Positions 1 through 8,413 of a stretch of DNA of 64,000 nt are shown here, piece by piece. The DNA comes from Microbacteriaceae bacterium (lineage in GTDB: Bacteria > Actinomycetota > Actinomycetes > Actinomycetales > Microbacteriaceae). Below the pieces are notes generated by a model that had not been told where the DNA came from, searched no databases, and was given only the letters and a program-made list of their open reading frames with translations. The stretch's first letter is position 1. Every line of letters begins with the position of its first letter. Both the position numbers and the translations under genes were made by a program. Where the stretch lies: positions 451,251 to 515,250 of the forward strand of contig JAPSJW010000003.1 of assembly GCA_031177985.1 (NCBI GenBank), given 5' to 3'.

Positions 1-747
1 GAAGAAGGCGTCCTCCTCGGCACCGTCGACCTCGCCGAGCACCTCCACTCCGGGAGTCGCCGGCAGACGCTCGGTCCCTCGCCCGGCGATGCGGATGCTG
101 ACGTCGTCGTCGAGCGCGCGACGCAGGTCGGCGACGACGTCGAAGCCCTTCCCGCGGTAGACGTACCCGAAGAGACCGATCGCCTTCGGTCGAAGCGGCA
201 CCGGCGCGAGCTGCGGCCGCTCGGGCGCGATGAGGCGCGACTCGACGATCCGGGATCCGGGCATGGCCCGGCGCAGCTCGTGGGCCCCCTTGGCGCTGAG
301 GACGAAGAGCGTGCGACCGCGCTGGACCCGGCGCTCGAGCGCTCCGAACAGCCCGAAGAAGGGCACGTGCACGCCGTGGTTGAGCAGCTTCCAGCGCGCC
401 ACGCCGCGCGTGCGCAGCGGCCACCAGACGACGCGGGGCGGGTCGTGCACGGTCGCCGTCACCGGCACGGAACCGAGACCGGCGGTGACCCAGAACGAGG
501 TGACGCTGCCACCCGCTAGCTCCGTGTGCACGATCGTCGGCGCGCCGTCCGCGAGCAGCGCGCGCAGCCGGCGGCGGAGGCGCCGGATGTCCCGCCAGCC
601 CTCCTCGCCCGGACCGCCGTGCCTCAGCTCGACAACCTCTGCGAAGTACGGGCGCACCGCAGCGACGAAGTCCTCTGCATAGTCGCCCACGCCGGTCGAC
701 CCTGCCCGGGTCGCGACGTAGATGAGCCTGGTGCCCTCGAGGCCCAT
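1..747 (-). CDS. glycosyltransferase, GT-B type (3' end outside window)
   Basis: The visible 249 residues begin MGLEGTRLIYVATRAGSTGVGDYAEDF and end where a second Rossmann-like domain begins (KAIGLFGYVYRGKGFDVVADLRRAL). That is the layout of GT4-type glycosyltransferases: an N-terminal acceptor domain holding VHTELAGGSVTSFW, then a C-terminal nucleotide-sugar domain. The E-x7-E region would lie beyond the window edge. The start ATG overlaps the stop of the upstream acyltransferase by one base (TGATG), so the two are probably translationally coupled. Context (acyltransferases, Wzz-kinases) points to assembly of an exopolysaccharide repeat unit at the cytoplasmic face of the membrane. The sugar donor cannot be told. 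It could instead be annotated only as a glycosyltransferase-like family 4 protein. Confidence 0.75.
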   Translation of the reverse strand, partial: MGLEGTRLIYVATRAGSTGVGDYAEDFVAAVRPYFAEVVELRHGGPGEEGWRDIRRLRRRLRALLADGAPTIVHTELAGGSVTSFWVTAGLGSVPVTATVHDPPRVVWWPLRTRGVARWKLLNHGVHVPFFGLFGALERRVQRGRTLFVLSAKGAHELRRAMPGSRIVESRLIAPERPQLAPVPLRPKAIGLFGYVYRGKGFDVVADLRRALDDDVSIRIAGRGTERLPATPGVEVLGEVDGAEEDAFF

Positions 748-1328
748 CAGAAGAACGGCGGGCGGTAGGTCGGGGCGTAGTCGAGAGAGCTGCGACGGAT
801 CCCCCGCACCTTCGCCGGCACGCCGGCCGCCATCTCGAGCTCGCCGACGTCCTTCCGCACCAGCGAGCTGGCGCCGACGACGGCACCGCGTCCGATGGTC
901 ACGCCCGGCAGGACCGTCGCACGGCTCGCGATCCAGGCGTTCTGGTGCACCTCGATCGGCAGCAGCACGAAGTCGAAGTGGTCGTCGTCCGGCAGGTGCG
1001 AGCCGGTGATGAAGTGCACATCGCTCGCGATCACGACGTTGTCGTGGATCGTCAGCCCGCCGCGCGCGTCGAGCAGGCAGCGGAAGGAGACGATGACGTT
1101 GTCGCCGATCGTGATCTCGCGGATGCCGAAGACGGTGGTTCCCCGGAAGATCGCGCTGTTCTTCCCGATCTTCGCGCCGAACATCCGCAGCCATGCCTGG
1201 CGCACGACGTGCGACGGGAAGTGGGTGAAGAAGAAGTTGTAGGAGATGACGCCGAGGCGCTGCCACACCTTTGTCGCGAAGGATGGCGCAGCGGTCTGCG
1301 TCCTTCCCTCCACCAGAACCTGTTTCAC
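747..1328 (-). CDS. hexapeptide-repeat acyltransferase (WcaF/LbH type), copy 2
   Basis: This 193-residue protein has the imperfect hexapeptide periodicity of a left-handed beta-helix acyltransferase (IGKNSAIFRGTTVFGI, IGDNVIVSF, IHDNVVIASDVHFITGSH, VTIGRGAVVGASSLV). The His in FITGSH sits where the catalytic His of serine/sugar O-acetyltransferases falls. The C-terminus AAGVPAKVRGIR is the usual closing motif. It would transfer an acetyl group, most likely from acetyl-CoA, to a sugar of the polysaccharide made by this cluster. It is a clear paralogue of the gene directly upstream (shared FRGTTV, SFRCLLDARGGLT, NVVIASDV, and YRPxFF C-terminus), so the pair arose by tandem duplication. It lies 21 bp downstream of that paralogue and overlaps the next glycosyltransferase by one base. 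Confidence 0.85.
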   Translation of the reverse strand: MKQVLVEGRTQTAAPSFATKVWQRLGVISYNFFFTHFPSHVVRQAWLRMFGAKIGKNSAIFRGTTVFGIREITIGDNVIVSFRCLLDARGGLTIHDNVVIASDVHFITGSHLPDDDHFDFVLLPIEVHQNAWIASRATVLPGVTIGRGAVVGASSLVRKDVGELEMAAGVPAKVRGIRRSSLDYAPTYRPPFF

Positions 1329-1349
1329 GAGAATCCCCCTTCGTGCCGG

Positions 1350-1880
1350 TCAGAAGAACAGCGGACGGTATGCGGGCCGGTACTGCAGTCGGGAGGTGCG
1401 ATCGGCCAGCTTCTTCGCCGGGATCCCTCCCACTACAGCCATGCCCTCGACGTCGGTGCGGACGAGAGCGCAGGCGGCGACGACCGCCCCTCGCCCGATC
1501 CGCACACGCTCGAGCACCGTCGCTCTGCTGGCGATCCAGGAGTAGTCCTCCACTACGATCGGCCCGGTCTCGGCCGCGAAGGTGTCCGAGTGTGGATCGT
1601 GGTGTGCCGTGATGAACTGCACGTCGCTGGCGATGACGACGTTGTCACCGAAGGTCAGGCCTCCGCGGGCGTCGAGGAGGCACCGAAAGCTGATGACGCA
1701 GGCCTCGCCGATCCGCAGGTTCTCGATGCCGAGCACCGTCGTGCCTCGGAAGATCGCGGTCTCCCTGCCGATCTTCGCGCCGAAAGCGCGCAACCACGCC
1801 TGGCGCAGGATGTGCGACGGCACATGCGTCATGAAGTGGTTGTAGCCCACCACGCCGAGATGCCTGACGATCGCCTTCAC
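1350..1880 (-). CDS. hexapeptide-repeat acyltransferase (WcaF/LbH type), copy 1
   Basis: This is a 176-residue left-handed beta-helix acyltransferase starting at GTG. Hexapeptide turns are visible (IGRETAIFRGTTVLGI, IGEACVISF, FGDNVVIASDVQFITAHHD, VRIGRGAVVAACALV). The HH in ITAHHD marks the probable catalytic His, and VVGGIPAKKL is the family's C-terminal motif. It is highly similar to the next gene, so this polysaccharide may carry two acyl groups or one group on two sugars. It probably starts its own transcription unit, because a TATATT box lies in the 58-bp gap after the upstream kinase gene. The substrate is unknown; acetyl-CoA is the usual donor for the family. Confidence 0.85.
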   Translation of the reverse strand: MKAIVRHLGVVGYNHFMTHVPSHILRQAWLRAFGAKIGRETAIFRGTTVLGIENLRIGEACVISFRCLLDARGGLTFGDNVVIASDVQFITAHHDPHSDTFAAETGPIVVEDYSWIASRATVLERVRIGRGAVVAACALVRTDVEGMAVVGGIPAKKLADRTSRLQYRPAYRPLFF

Positions 1881-1930
1881 GCGTGATTCCCCCCCGGGAC
1901 GTGCCGCCCGACCCCTCGGCGACGGAGCAC

Positions 1931-1936
1931 AATATA
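1931..1936 (-). promoter_or_regulatory. candidate -10 box (TATATT) for the acyltransferase genes
   Basis: Read on the minus strand, TATATT lies just beyond the stop of the kinase gene and about 50 bp before the GTG of acyltransferase copy 1. It is one of the few AT-rich hexamers in this GC-rich stretch. A matching -35 would fall inside the kinase 3' end and is not convincing, so this rests on the -10 alone. Confidence 0.35.
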
Positions 1937-1938
1937 CA

Positions 1939-3294
1939 TCAGCGCGAATACGCCTCTCTGGCGTAGTAGCCGTAGCGGTTGCCGCGCTTGGCCGGCACGC
2001 GGTTCAGCACGAGCCCCAGCACGTTCGCATCCACGGTCGCCAGAGCCTCGAGCGAACGGCGCACCTGCGAGGGACTCACCCGCCGCAGGGAGACAACCAG
2101 CAGGGTCCCTCCGGTGATCGTCGAGAGGAGGGCGGCATCCGTGACCGGCAGCACCGGCGGCGCGTCGATGAGCACGTCGTCGAAGTCGCGCTCGACGCGC
2201 TCGAGCAGCCTGCGCATCCGGTCTGAGCTCAGCAGTTCGCTGGGGTTCGGCGGGATGCTGCCTGCCGGCAGCACCGTCAGCGCGCCTTCCCGCCCCGTCG
2301 TCTGCACGGCATCCTCGAGCGATGAGCGCTCGAGCAGCACCTCGGTCAGGCCGACGGCCCCCTCGAGACCGAGCCGCTCCGCGACCCGCGGGCGTCGCAG
2401 GTCGGCGTCGATGAGGAGCACGCGGCGCCCCTCCTGGGCGATGCTCAGGGCGAGGTTCACGGCCGTGGTCGTCTTGCCCTCGCCCTGCACGGACGAGGTG
2501 AGCGACACCGCCCGGGAGCGCACCTCGACGTCGACGAACCGCAGGTTCGTGCGGAGACCGCGATAGGCCTCGGCCCGGGAACTCGACGGATGCGTGTCGA
2601 CGACCAGGGGCCTCCTCGATCCGCCAGGGTCGTGCGGCACAGCGCCGATGACCGGTAGCTCGGTCACCGCCCGCAGGTCGCGATCGGTTCTGATGCGGTC
2701 GTCGAGGGATTCGCGCAGCAGCACGGCACCGAGCGCCATCAGGAATCCGGCGAAGCCCCCGAGCGCCAGGAGCGTCGGGTAGTCGGGATACCGGGGAGCG
2801 ACGGGGAGGGGTGCCTCGCGAACGGTGGAGACCTGCACCAGCGAGGAGATGTCTCCGCCGAAGCTCTCGAGGCCCGACTCGATCACGAGCTCAAGATTGT
2901 CCGCCACGGAGTTCGCGACGTCGCGCGCCTGCTCTGCGGACGCGGACGAGGCATGGATCTCCACGAGGAGGCTCTCGGGGAGGCCCGCCGCTTCGATCTG
3001 GCTCGCCAGCTGCGCCGGTGACTGGTCGAGCCCGAGATCGTCGATCACGCGCTCCAGCACCACGCCCGAGCGCGCGAGCTCGGCGTAGGAGGCGATCCTG
3101 GTCACCGCGTAGGTGCTGGCGTGCAGCGACTGCACCGCGTCCTGGCCGCCCGCGGTCGACACGAAGACCTCGGCGGAGGCGCGATAGACGGGTGTAGAGA
3201 CGTAGATCCCCACGGCCGCCCCGGCGACCCCGAGCAGCGTGAGGACGACCAGCTCGACCCACCGGCGCCCGAGGAGCACGGCCGCCTCACGCAT
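1939..3294 (-). CDS. polysaccharide co-polymerase / tyrosine autokinase (Wzz-BY-kinase fusion), second copy
   Basis: This 451-residue protein has an N-terminal Wzz-like chain-length domain with a membrane segment near residues 15-33 and a second near 172-192, then a cytoplasmic BY-kinase domain. The kinase shows a Walker A motif near residue 270 (SSVQGEGKTTTAVNLA), Walker A' near 295 (LLIDADLRRP) and Walker B (VLIDAPPVLPVTDA). The C-terminal tail NRYGYYAREAYSR is the tyrosine cluster these kinases autophosphorylate. It would set chain length and help polymerise or export an exopolysaccharide. Its start overlaps the end of the upstream glycosyltransferase by 8 bp. A second, diverged copy lies on the other side of that gene. 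Single-chain fusion is the usual actinobacterial form. Confidence 0.92.
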   Translation of the reverse strand: MREAAVLLGRRWVELVVLTLLGVAGAAVGIYVSTPVYRASAEVFVSTAGGQDAVQSLHASTYAVTRIASYAELARSGVVLERVIDDLGLDQSPAQLASQIEAAGLPESLLVEIHASSASAEQARDVANSVADNLELVIESGLESFGGDISSLVQVSTVREAPLPVAPRYPDYPTLLALGGFAGFLMALGAVLLRESLDDRIRTDRDLRAVTELPVIGAVPHDPGGSRRPLVVDTHPSSSRAEAYRGLRTNLRFVDVEVRSRAVSLTSSVQGEGKTTTAVNLALSIAQEGRRVLLIDADLRRPRVAERLGLEGAVGLTEVLLERSSLEDAVQTTGREGALTVLPAGSIPPNPSELLSSDRMRRLLERVERDFDDVLIDAPPVLPVTDAALLSTITGGTLLVVSLRRVSPSQVRRSLEALATVDANVLGLVLNRVPAKRGNRYGYYAREAYSR

Positions 3295-4393
3295 GGGCAG
3301 GCTCCTCGGCGAGGGCGGCCACGCGCCGGCGGAGCTCGCGGCTGAAGCGCTCCTCGCTGAAGCGTGCGGCCTGCTCCGCCACGGCGGTCGCGTCCCACAC
3401 GGTCGACTCGACCGCGTCGACGGTCCGGGCGATCGCGGCAGGATCGGGCTGGTCGAAGAACAGACCCGAGCGCCCCTCCGCGACGGTGTCGAGGAAGCCG
3501 CCCCAGCGCAGCACCGCGCTGGGCTTGCCGAACGTCGCGGCCTCGATCGGGGTCAGACCGAAGTCCTCGTAGCTCGCGGCGACGAGCGCGCGCGACCTCG
3601 CATAGAGCCAGCGGATCTGGGCATCCGACAGGTTCCCGACCAGGGTGACGTTCGACGGAAGCGACGCTCGCAGCCTGCTCTCCTCGGGCCCCGTGCCCAC
3701 CACGACCAGCCGGCGGTCGGGGCTCAGGCCGAAGGCCTCGACTACCCGGTCGACGTTCTTGTAGGGCAGCAGCCGGGAGACGCAGAGCCAGAAATCGGAC
3801 GCGTCCTCCAGCCCCGCCACGGGCTCCTGCGAGGCGCCGGAGTCGATCGAGTGCGGCGCGGGAACCACCTCGGAGTCGCGCCCGTAGACGCTGCGGATGC
3901 GATCGCGCACGGCGGAGGAGATCGCCAGGTACTCGTCGGCTCGCGCCGCGGCGCGACGGTCCCAGGCGCGGAAGGAGGGCCCGAGCACGCTGAGCACGCC
4001 ACGGGCGAGACGCGAACCGCTGTCCCCGAGATACCGGTCGGTCTGGTAGAGCCAGCGCGCCGGCGAGTAGCAGTAGACGAGGGTGCGTCCGCTCGTGCGG
4101 AAGCCGTGCGCCCATCCGCTGCTGCTGGCCAGCACGACGTCGGCGTCGACATGCATCGCGCTCGCGACGAGCGGCAGCACCGGCAGCGCGGCGCGGTGGT
4201 TGCGCCTGAGCGCGCCGACCCGGTTGATCGGCGACACCCTGACGTCGAGGTCGGAGAATTCCGGGAAGGTCGACTCCGGTTCGAAGAGGGTCGTGTGGAT
4301 CGGCGCCTCGGGGAAGGCGCGCGCCATCGCCAGCACCACCTTCTCCGCGCCGCCGCGCTGAGTGAGGTAGTCGTGGGCGATCGCGATCCGCAT
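3287..4393 (-). CDS. glycosyltransferase family 4 (WbaZ-like)
   Basis: This 368-residue GT-B glycosyltransferase opens with MRIAIAHDYLTQRGGAEKVVLAMA, the Gly-rich N-terminal loop typical of GT4 mannosyl- or rhamnosyltransferases. The donor-domain motif WLCVSRLLPYKNVDRVVEAF and the E-x7-E signature (YEDFGLTPIEAATFGKPS) are both intact, so the enzyme should be active. It lies 5 bp downstream of one Wzz-kinase and overlaps the next by 8 bp, so all three are probably made together. The role is addition of a sugar to the lipid-linked repeat unit on the cytoplasmic side. Donor and linkage cannot be inferred from these motifs; a mannosyltransferase is a guess from overall resemblance. Confidence 0.88.
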   Translation of the reverse strand: MRIAIAHDYLTQRGGAEKVVLAMARAFPEAPIHTTLFEPESTFPEFSDLDVRVSPINRVGALRRNHRAALPVLPLVASAMHVDADVVLASSSGWAHGFRTSGRTLVYCYSPARWLYQTDRYLGDSGSRLARGVLSVLGPSFRAWDRRAAARADEYLAISSAVRDRIRSVYGRDSEVVPAPHSIDSGASQEPVAGLEDASDFWLCVSRLLPYKNVDRVVEAFGLSPDRRLVVVGTGPEESRLRASLPSNVTLVGNLSDAQIRWLYARSRALVAASYEDFGLTPIEAATFGKPSAVLRWGGFLDTVAEGRSGLFFDQPDPAAIARTVDAVESTVWDATAVAEQAARFSEERFSRELRRRVAALAEEPAHA

Positions 4394-4398
4394 GGCGC

Positions 4399-5799
4399 TC
4401 AGCTCTTCTTCACGGCCTTCTTGGAGGCCTTCCGCGACGTGGGCGCGTAGCTGTAGCCGTAGTAGTAGCCGTACGCGTCCGGCCCCTTCGACGGGAGCAT
4501 GTTGAGGACGATGCCGAACACGCTCGCATCGACGTGCTTGAGCGACTCGAGCGACTGGGTGAGCTGCGCCACGAGCGTGCGCCCCGCCGCGCAGATCACC
4601 AGAGCCCCTGCGGTCATCCGGCTCAGGATCGCCGCGTCCGTGACGGGGAGGAGGGGCGGCGCGTCGATGATCACCTGACCGAACTCCGCGGTGAGCGTGT
4701 CGAGCAGCCTCTCCATCGACTTCGAGCCGAGCAGCTCACTGGGGTTCGGTGGGATGCGGCCGGCGGGGAGCACGTAAAGGTTGCCGTTCTCGCCCCAGCG
4801 CTGCAGCACGTCGGAGAGGTCCACCCTGCCGATCAGCACGTCGCTGAGACCGACCGCCCCCTCGATGCCCATGTGCTCGGCGACCTTCGGCCGGCGCAGG
4901 TCGGCGTCGATGAGCACCGTGGCGGTGCCGGCATCGGCGATCGCGATCGCGAGGTTCACCGCGGTGGTCGTCTTGCCCTCGCTCTGGATGGAGCTCGTCA
5001 CGACGAACGAGCGGCGCTTCGACTCGAAGTCGATGAACTGCAGGTTGGTGCGCAGCGACCGGAACGACTCGGCCCGCGAGCTCTGCGGATCGCTGTGCAC
5101 GATGAGCGGCCGCTTGGCGGCCTGCGGGTCGTAGGCGATGCCGCCGATGATGGGGGCTTCGGTGATCGACCTGACGTCGCGCTCGCCATGGATGCGGGTG
5201 TCGAGCGCCTGCCTCAGGAACGCGAAACCGAGTCCCAGCAGGAGGCCGAGCGCCCCGCCGACGATGATGTAGAACGGCACGTTGGGAGAGCTCGGCTCGA
5301 GCGGCTCCTCCGCCGTCTCGACGGTGCTGAGGCTCACCAGCGAGCCCTCGCCGCCGACCCGCTCCTCGAGGTCGCCCACGACGACGCCCGCGAGCGATTC
5401 GCCGACCGCGTTCGCGATCTCCGCCGCCGCGCTGGGCGAGGGGTCGGACACCGTGATCGTCATGAGCACGGTGTCGGGCACGACCTCCGCGACGACCCTG
5501 CTCGCGAGCTCCTCGGCCGTGACGTCGAGGCCGAGCGAGGCGATCACCGGGTCGAGGACGATCGGGCTGTTGGCCACGTCGACGTACGACTGGATGCGCT
5601 GCTGCGTGTAGCTCGACCCCTGGAACGCCTCGACGGCGCTGTCCACCGCCTGCGTCGCGACGAAGATGCGGGTCGTCGCCTGGTACAGCGGCGTGGTGAA
5701 CAGCGCGAGCGCTGCCGCCCCCGCGACCCCGAGCAGTGTCAGCAGGGTGATGCTGATCCAGCGTCGGCGCAGGGTGCGGACGTAGTCCAGGAATTCCAC
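4399..5799 (-). CDS. polysaccharide co-polymerase / tyrosine autokinase (Wzz-BY-kinase fusion), first copy
   Basis: This is a 466-residue Wzz-BY-kinase fusion. Membrane segments lie near residues 15-33 (SITLLTLLGVAGAAALALF) and 175-195. Kinase motifs are Walker A near 270 (SSIQSEGKTTTAVNLA), Walker A' (VLIDADLRRP) and Walker B (VIIDAPPLLPVTDA). The C-terminal tail near 443-456 has a dense tyrosine cluster (YGYYYGYSYAP), followed by a lysine-rich end. The Walker A loop reads QSEGK where the second copy has QGEGK. It acts at the membrane to control exopolysaccharide chain length, with phosphorylation cycling by a tyrosine phosphatase such as the one at 7765-8412. It follows the DUF4012 gene after 81 bp. 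Two complete, non-identical kinases in one cluster are notable. Confidence 0.92.
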   Translation of the reverse strand: MEFLDYVRTLRRRWISITLLTLLGVAGAAALALFTTPLYQATTRIFVATQAVDSAVEAFQGSSYTQQRIQSYVDVANSPIVLDPVIASLGLDVTAEELASRVVAEVVPDTVLMTITVSDPSPSAAAEIANAVGESLAGVVVGDLEERVGGEGSLVSLSTVETAEEPLEPSSPNVPFYIIVGGALGLLLGLGFAFLRQALDTRIHGERDVRSITEAPIIGGIAYDPQAAKRPLIVHSDPQSSRAESFRSLRTNLQFIDFESKRRSFVVTSSIQSEGKTTTAVNLAIAIADAGTATVLIDADLRRPKVAEHMGIEGAVGLSDVLIGRVDLSDVLQRWGENGNLYVLPAGRIPPNPSELLGSKSMERLLDTLTAEFGQVIIDAPPLLPVTDAAILSRMTAGALVICAAGRTLVAQLTQSLESLKHVDASVFGIVLNMLPSKGPDAYGYYYGYSYAPTSRKASKKAVKKS

Positions 5800-5880
5800 G
5801 TAGGCGGCCTCTCGGTCGGAGATGTCAGAGCTGTGCGAAGGGAACGTCGGTCAGGGGGTGCCACGGGGCGGTCGGCCTGC

Positions 5881-7707
5881 TCATTCAGGCACCGACCCGC
5901 ATGACAGCGCACTCCGGGAGACGACGGACGCTGTCGTCTGCGGAGTGACGCGGATACCGAGTTCACCCTCGACCGGGCCGCTGCCCAGGAAGTCGACGTG
6001 AAGCGTAGAGGTCTCGCCGGGAGCTAGGAGCACGTCGACGAGCGCGACGGGTCGCGTCCCGTCGGTGCCGGCCTGGTACACGGGCTCCTCGCCGTCCAGC
6101 GAGCTCGCGAGCGTCGCGCCGCCCTCCGGGCCGTACACGACGACGCGCGTCTTGATGTAGCCGGGCTCGACGCCGAAGAGGCCGGCGCCGGTGATGTAGT
6201 CGGGAAGCGCAGCCACCGCCTCCGCCGGAACGGAGTTCGTGAGCTGCACGCTCGCGCGGTAGTTCGCGGCCCCGTCGGCCCTGCATACCGCGGTCGAGTG
6301 CTGCACGGCGGTCTGGAGGTAGAAGTCCATCTTCGCGCCGGTGGCATCGTTGAAGAACACCCCGAGGAGGGTCTCGTCAGGGCCGTCCTCCGCCGGCAGC
6401 ACGGTCGCGACATCCGTGCCGGCGATCGTCTCCTGCTCCTGCTCGTCCGCGCTCCAGACAAGGATGCGGTGCTCGGCTCCGGCGGCCGCGAGGGCCTTGA
6501 GCATGGCTGCTCCGTCGTAGCCGCCGGCAGCGATCGCATCGAAGGTCGCGGCCGCCACCCCCGCGAAGTAGTCGTCCTGAGCGGACGGGTCCGGGTACCG
6601 GACGTACACCTCGGAGAGCAGCTTCGGAACGACGTTCTCCGCGGTGAGCACGTCGCCGTCCGGAAGGGTCAGCGGGCCGATCGCGGCGAGGATCCCGCTC
6701 AGCCCGACGGGGTCGAAGGACACCACGCCGTCGACGTCGGCTCCGAACTCGCGCTGCCACATCTCCCGCGCGAGAGCTGCGCTGGTCGGGAAGTCCGGAG
6801 TGAGGGTGACGTCCTGCAGATAGGTTCCGACGAGGTCGGAGTAGAGCCCGCGGACCTCGAGCGGCAGGTCGAGCACCGGCTCGGGATACTCCGGGAAGTC
6901 GGCGGATGAGGCCTGCTGCGTCATGTCGACAGTGCCGCCCTCCGCCCGGATGATCGCCAGTGCGCCCGGGATGCCGCCCGACGCACGCAGCTCGGCGTTG
7001 TTCTGGAAGATCAGCAGGTACTCGCGCGGGCCTTCGAGACCGAGCATCGTCGGAAGCAGCAGGGCCGCGCGGTGCACCGCGTCGAGAGTCGTCGCCGTCT
7101 CCGCCATGACGCCCTGGAACTCCTCGACCCCGGCGCTGACCTGCGGCACCGTCAGAGTCGTGTCGATCTCCATCGCGCGCTCGGCCGCCGCGGTGAGGGC
7201 CTGACTGGCCGTTCCGATGTGCGGCTCCGCCTGCACGAGCGGGTCGATCGGGATCCTCCCCCCGACGGGAGTGAGGGCCGAGACGTCCATGCCTCCGGCG
7301 ATCTGCGCGAACGGCTCCGAGGCTTCCGCCGTCACATCGCGCAGGATCTCCGCGAGGTCTCCGAAGGCTCGGAGATTCGAGCCGAGCACCGGCACGGCTT
7401 CGAAGAGGGACCACACCGGGTCGCTGGTCAGTGCGTGCGCCGTCTCCGCGCGTTCGCTGACCCGGGCGAGGCTGAGAACCGCGGCCTGGGCGTTGCCCGC
7501 CTGAAGCTCCTGCTGGATCTCGCCCGCCAGCGGGAGGGCGGCCTGCAGCTCGGCGCGTGCGGCGATGCCCCGCAGCACGACCCAGGAGACGCCTGCGACG
7601 AGGAGGATCGCGAGCACCCCGACCGTGCGCAGCACGATGCGGCGCCGCCGCCCGCCGGTTCTCCGGCGGACGCGGACGCGCACACGCTCAGCGCCCCGCT
7701 CTGACAA
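5881..7707 (-). CDS. DUF4012 domain-containing membrane protein
   Basis: This 608-residue protein has a short, very Arg-rich cytoplasmic N-terminus (RVRVRVRRRTGGRRRRIVLR), one membrane segment near residues 26-46 and a long extracytoplasmic domain that fits DUF4012. Visible family-like stretches are YLLIFQNNAELRASGGIPGALA and the following TPDFPTSAALAREMWQREFGADVDGVVSFDP. The start is TTG, with GGGGGGAG about 9 nt upstream. DUF4012 proteins are commonly found beside exopolysaccharide genes in Actinobacteria; their biochemical role is not established. The LytR-CpsA-Psr-like placement suggests handling of polysaccharide or lipid-linked glycan outside the membrane, but that is inference. It is the first gene of the kinase/glycosyltransferase run. 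Confidence 0.8.
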   Translation of the reverse strand: MSERGAERVRVRVRRRTGGRRRRIVLRTVGVLAILLVAGVSWVVLRGIAARAELQAALPLAGEIQQELQAGNAQAAVLSLARVSERAETAHALTSDPVWSLFEAVPVLGSNLRAFGDLAEILRDVTAEASEPFAQIAGGMDVSALTPVGGRIPIDPLVQAEPHIGTASQALTAAAERAMEIDTTLTVPQVSAGVEEFQGVMAETATTLDAVHRAALLLPTMLGLEGPREYLLIFQNNAELRASGGIPGALAIIRAEGGTVDMTQQASSADFPEYPEPVLDLPLEVRGLYSDLVGTYLQDVTLTPDFPTSAALAREMWQREFGADVDGVVSFDPVGLSGILAAIGPLTLPDGDVLTAENVVPKLLSEVYVRYPDPSAQDDYFAGVAAATFDAIAAGGYDGAAMLKALAAAGAEHRILVWSADEQEQETIAGTDVATVLPAEDGPDETLLGVFFNDATGAKMDFYLQTAVQHSTAVCRADGAANYRASVQLTNSVPAEAVAALPDYITGAGLFGVEPGYIKTRVVVYGPEGGATLASSLDGEEPVYQAGTDGTRPVALVDVLLAPGETSTLHVDFLGSGPVEGELGIRVTPQTTASVVSRSALSCGSVPE

Positions 7708-7745
7708 CCGGCACTCCCCCCGAAACCGCCGTACCGCTGCTCCGG

Positions 7746-7751
7746 AGTATA
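7746..7751 (-). promoter_or_regulatory. candidate -10 box (TATACT) before the exopolysaccharide genes
   Basis: TATACT on the minus strand lies about 39 bp upstream of the TTG start of the DUF4012 gene, in the 57-bp gap after the phosphatase gene. No good -35 element is seen at 16-18 bp. The position suits a promoter for the whole run down to at least the second Wzz-kinase. Confidence 0.4.
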
Positions 7752-7764
7752 GCCCGCGGCGCGC

Positions 7765-8412
7765 TCACGCCCTCGTTACGAGGGCGCCCACCTCTCGGCT
7801 GACGGTGCCCACGGCCTCAGCTATGGCGGCGCCCGCCCTGGCGTAGACCTTGGTCGACCGACGGTAGGGGTCGACGATGTCGAGCGTCTCCGGGTCGGCG
7901 GGCGGCAGGTACCCGCGGCGCGCCCCGGCGTGGGCCACGACGGCGCGGAGGAAGCCTGCGAGATCCTGTCCGTCGAACGGTGGGAGGTCGTCACGGTCGG
8001 GCAGCTCGCGCAGGAGCCGGGCGAACTCGGTGAGGGTGAACGCCGTCCGCGACGCGCGAGGAACCAGCGACACCGACTCGCGCCGGTGCTCGCGCGCCAT
8101 GCCGAGCACCAGGTCGGCGTCGGCGACGTGGGCCTCGAGCAGCCGCTTCGCGGCGTGCGCTGAGCCGTCGCCTCCGTACTTCTTGGCCTCGGCGAGGGCC
8201 TCGGCGGGCATCTGGGCACCCGCCTGGGCGACCAGGCCTGCGCTGTGCACGGCGACCTGAGAGGCGAGAGCGGCGCCGCGCTCGGGACCGAACCGGGTCG
8301 CGAGTTCCTCCGCGAGTCTCAGCCTCAGCAGCTGCTCGGCCATCGGGGACCGGCAGATGTTGCCGGTGCAGACCATCAGGATCTCGAACGGTCGCTCAGC
8401 CACGACGGTCAC
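7765..8412 (-). CDS. low-molecular-weight protein-tyrosine phosphatase
   Basis: This 215-residue protein carries the LMW-PTP P-loop near its N-terminus (MVCTGNICRSPMAEQLL, i.e. CxGNxCRSP) with catalytic Cys and Arg present, and the general-acid region IVDPYRRS (the DP dipeptide) near residue 182. It is longer than the usual 150-160 residues because of an insertion in the middle (KKYGGDGSAHAAKRLLEAHVADADLVLGMAREHRRESVSL). It should dephosphorylate the tyrosine tail of BY-kinases, and its position just upstream of two such kinases supports that pairing. It starts at GTG, one base after the stop of the radical SAM gene, so it may be co-transcribed from the LexA-controlled promoter as well. Confidence 0.88.
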   Translation of the reverse strand: MTVVAERPFEILMVCTGNICRSPMAEQLLRLRLAEELATRFGPERGAALASQVAVHSAGLVAQAGAQMPAEALAEAKKYGGDGSAHAAKRLLEAHVADADLVLGMAREHRRESVSLVPRASRTAFTLTEFARLLRELPDRDDLPPFDGQDLAGFLRAVVAHAGARRGYLPPADPETLDIVDPYRRSTKVYARAGAAIAEAVGTVSREVGALVTRA

Positions 8413-8413
8413 T

